Positions 6,277 to 7,658 of a stretch of 7,658 nt of DNA are shown here, in pieces; position 1 is the stretch's first letter, and each line of letters opens with the position of its first letter. Below the pieces are notes generated by a model that was not told the DNA's origin, did no database searches, and was given only the letters and a program-made list of their open reading frames with translations. The translations under genes were made by a program, and so were the position numbers. This DNA comes from JANNAT01 sp043766915 (GTDB lineage: Bacteria; Pseudomonadota; Alphaproteobacteria; Rhodobacterales; Rhodobacteraceae): NCBI GenBank assembly GCA_043766915.1, contig JAYUHO010000405.1:1-7658 (forward strand), written 5' to 3'.

Positions 6277-7658
6277 TCAGCGGCCCCCCATCAGCGTCAT
6301 CCAAGTGATCAATGCACCGACCCCCAACACCATCGCAAAGGCATAGCTGAACACATAGCCAGACTGCGCGCGCGCCGCCAGCCGGGTAAAGAACGGGATA
6401 ATTCCCATCGCCACCCCATTCAACGCACCATCAATCACTGCGCCATCGCCGCGCGTCCACAACATGCGGCCAATCCAAAACGCAGGGCGCACGAAAATCA
6501 CGTCATAAACCTCGTCAAAGTACCATTTATTCAGCAAGAACAGATACAACGGCCGCTGTTGCGTGGCCAGTTTACCCGGCAGATCGGGTCTGCGGATATA
6601 GAACACCCACGCCAGAGCCAAGCCCAACATCATGGCGACAAAAGGCGAGACTTTCACCCATTCCGGAGCGTCATGCGCGGCCTCAATCACTGTATTTTCC
6701 GGACCCAGAAAGATCGCCCCTTTCGGGGTTGCGCCACCAATTGCCGGGGCCGGATCGGTTGCCACAACGTCGGTTTGCACAGGTTCAGCGGGTGCCGCTC
6801 CGGATGTCGCGCTGTCTGTCGGGGCAGCCTCGGTTGCCACGGATTCGCCTGCATCGACTTCCTGCTCGACCGCCGGATCCATCCCGAACCAGTCACGCAT
6901 TTTCGCGACATCGCCGAAGAAGCTGTTGTACCACAGCATCCCCGAAAAAATCGCTCCAACCGCCAGCACTGCCAGCGGCACCAACATCACGGCAGGGGAT
7001 TCATGGGCGTGATCATGGGTATGATGATCACCGCGCGGCCTGCCATAAAACGTCATGAACATCAGCCGCCACGAATAAAAACTGGTCATGAACGCCGCAA
7101 TCACCAGCAGGGTGAAGGCATAATTCGACCCGACCCAAGCCGATTCAATCACGGCATCTTTCGACAAGAACCCGGCAAACCCGTAATGCGTCAGCGGAAT
7201 GCCGACCCCGGTGATCGCCAAAGTGCCGATCATCATCGCAGCAAAGGTGTAGGGAATCTTTTTGCGCAGCCCGCCGTAATTGCGCATATCCTGTTCGTGG
7301 TGCATCGAATGGATCACCGATCCTGCGCCCAAAAACAGCATCGCCTTGAAAAACGCATGCGTGAACAAATGGAACATCGCCACGTTATACATGCCGACAC
7401 CTGCGGCCACAAACATGTAACCCAGCTGCGAACAGGTTGAATAGGCGATCACCCGTTTGATGTCGTTTTGCACCAAACCAACCGTCGCCGCGAAAAACGC
7501 CGTCGTCGCCCCCACCACCACAATCAGGGTTTTCGCATCGGGCGCGTATTCATACAAAGGCGACATCCGGCAAACCAGAAACACCCCCGCCGTTACCATG
7601 GTGGCGGCATGGATCAGCGCCGACACCGGCGTCGGCCCCTCCATCGCGTCGGGCAGCC
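6277..7658 (-). CDS. nuoL: NADH-quinone oxidoreductase (complex I) subunit L, C-terminal part (5' end outside window)
   Basis: NuoL is the distal antiporter-like subunit of complex I, whose C-terminal amphipathic helix runs along the membrane arm over NuoM and NuoN. The window enters at LPDAMEGPTPVSALIHAAT, which matches about residue 240 of E. coli NuoL, so roughly the first 240 residues are missing because of the window edge, not by mutation. Counting from the first in-window Met (7644), His12 in ALIHAAT, His92, His96 and Lys100 in FHLFTHAFFK, and Lys162 in FLSKD correspond to E. coli His254, His334, His338, Lys342 and Lys399. A His-rich loop (HHTHDHAH, 207-214) and an Ala/Pro/acidic segment (256-307) follow. 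Then come WVKVSPFVAMM, the lateral-helix region (about 366-425) and a last membrane segment. The visible part is about 85 residues longer than the E. coli equivalent, mostly in that segment. It ends in TGA at 6277-6279. Confidence 0.97.
   Translation of the reverse strand, partial: LPDAMEGPTPVSALIHAATMVTAGVFLVCRMSPLYEYAPDAKTLIVVVGATTAFFAATVGLVQNDIKRVIAYSTCSQLGYMFVAAGVGMYNVAMFHLFTHAFFKAMLFLGAGSVIHSMHHEQDMRNYGGLRKKIPYTFAAMMIGTLAITGVGIPLTHYGFAGFLSKDAVIESAWVGSNYAFTLLVIAAFMTSFYSWRLMFMTFYGRPRGDHHTHDHAHESPAVMLVPLAVLAVGAIFSGMLWYNSFFGDVAKMRDWFGMDPAVEQEVDAGESVATEAAPTDSATSGAAPAEPVQTDVVATDPAPAIGGATPKGAIFLGPENTVIEAAHDAPEWVKVSPFVAMMLGLALAWVFYIRRPDLPGKLATQQRPLYLFLLNKWYFDEVYDVIFVRPAFWIGRMLWTRGDGAVIDGALNGVAMGIIPFFTRLAARAQSGYVFSYAFAMVLGVGALITWMTLMGGR

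Noticed and set aside
5935..7440. A 501-codon open frame on the plus strand, antisense to nuoM and nuoL
   Set aside because: Its product is rich in His, Arg, Gln and Pro, without recognisable domains or membrane pattern. It lies entirely opposite two well-supported genes whose codon bias readily keeps this frame open.
1..7658. A hidden mobile element, CRISPR array, defence system, tRNA or riboswitch
   Set aside because: Genes fill the window almost completely with housekeeping functions. I saw no direct-repeat array, transposase, integrase, cloverleaf or leader region, and no abrupt composition change.

Overview
The window is a compact, all-minus-strand housekeeping block: the 3' end of a respiratory complex I (nuo) operon followed by three conserved non-nuo genes. 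Read in the direction of transcription (high to low coordinates) the order is nuoL (3' part only, cut by the window edge), nuoM, nuoN, birA, coaX, rnj, then a perfect hairpin-forming palindrome and the left window edge. The base composition is moderately GC-rich. The order nuoL-M-N-birA-coaX-rnj, a helix-turn-helix-less BirA, a type III pantothenate kinase and a roughly 558-residue RNase J all point to an alphaproteobacterium, most likely a Rhodobacteraceae (Rhodobacterales/roseobacter-like) chromosome. That placement is an inference from gene order and protein features, not from a database search.

Region by region. 4739-7658 holds NuoL, NuoM and NuoN, the three antiporter-like, proton-pumping membrane subunits of NADH:quinone oxidoreductase. 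All keep the Glu/Lys/His residues of the half-channels and central axis (nuoN itself runs on down to 3303). 3303-3328 is an overlap of the nuoN end with the birA start region. 2555-3328 is biotin-protein ligase, 1769-2542 is type III pantothenate kinase, and 96-1772 is ribonuclease J. 1-95 is intergenic and contains an 18-bp-arm perfect inverted repeat at 42-78.

How the genes fit together. Spacing is very tight: a 1-nt gap for nuoL/nuoM, 12 nt for nuoM/nuoN and for birA/coaX, an overlap for nuoN/birA, and a 4-nt ATGA overlap for coaX/rnj. The six genes are therefore very probably one transcript, with translational coupling at several junctions. NuoL/M/N drive proton translocation. BirA attaches biotin to acetyl-CoA carboxylase and related carboxylases. 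CoaX performs the first step of CoA synthesis. RNase J processes and degrades RNA. So the transcript joins respiratory energy conservation, acetyl-CoA/CoA cofactor supply and RNA turnover.

I saw no mobile element, CRISPR array, tRNA/rRNA, toxin-antitoxin or defence gene, and no convincing undescribed system. The points most worth a second look are the palindrome after rnj (no U-tract; a GANTC methylation site at its centre), a 52-residue Ala/Pro/acidic segment free of basic residues in NuoL, a His-rich loop in NuoL, and the uncertain starts of birA and nuoN.
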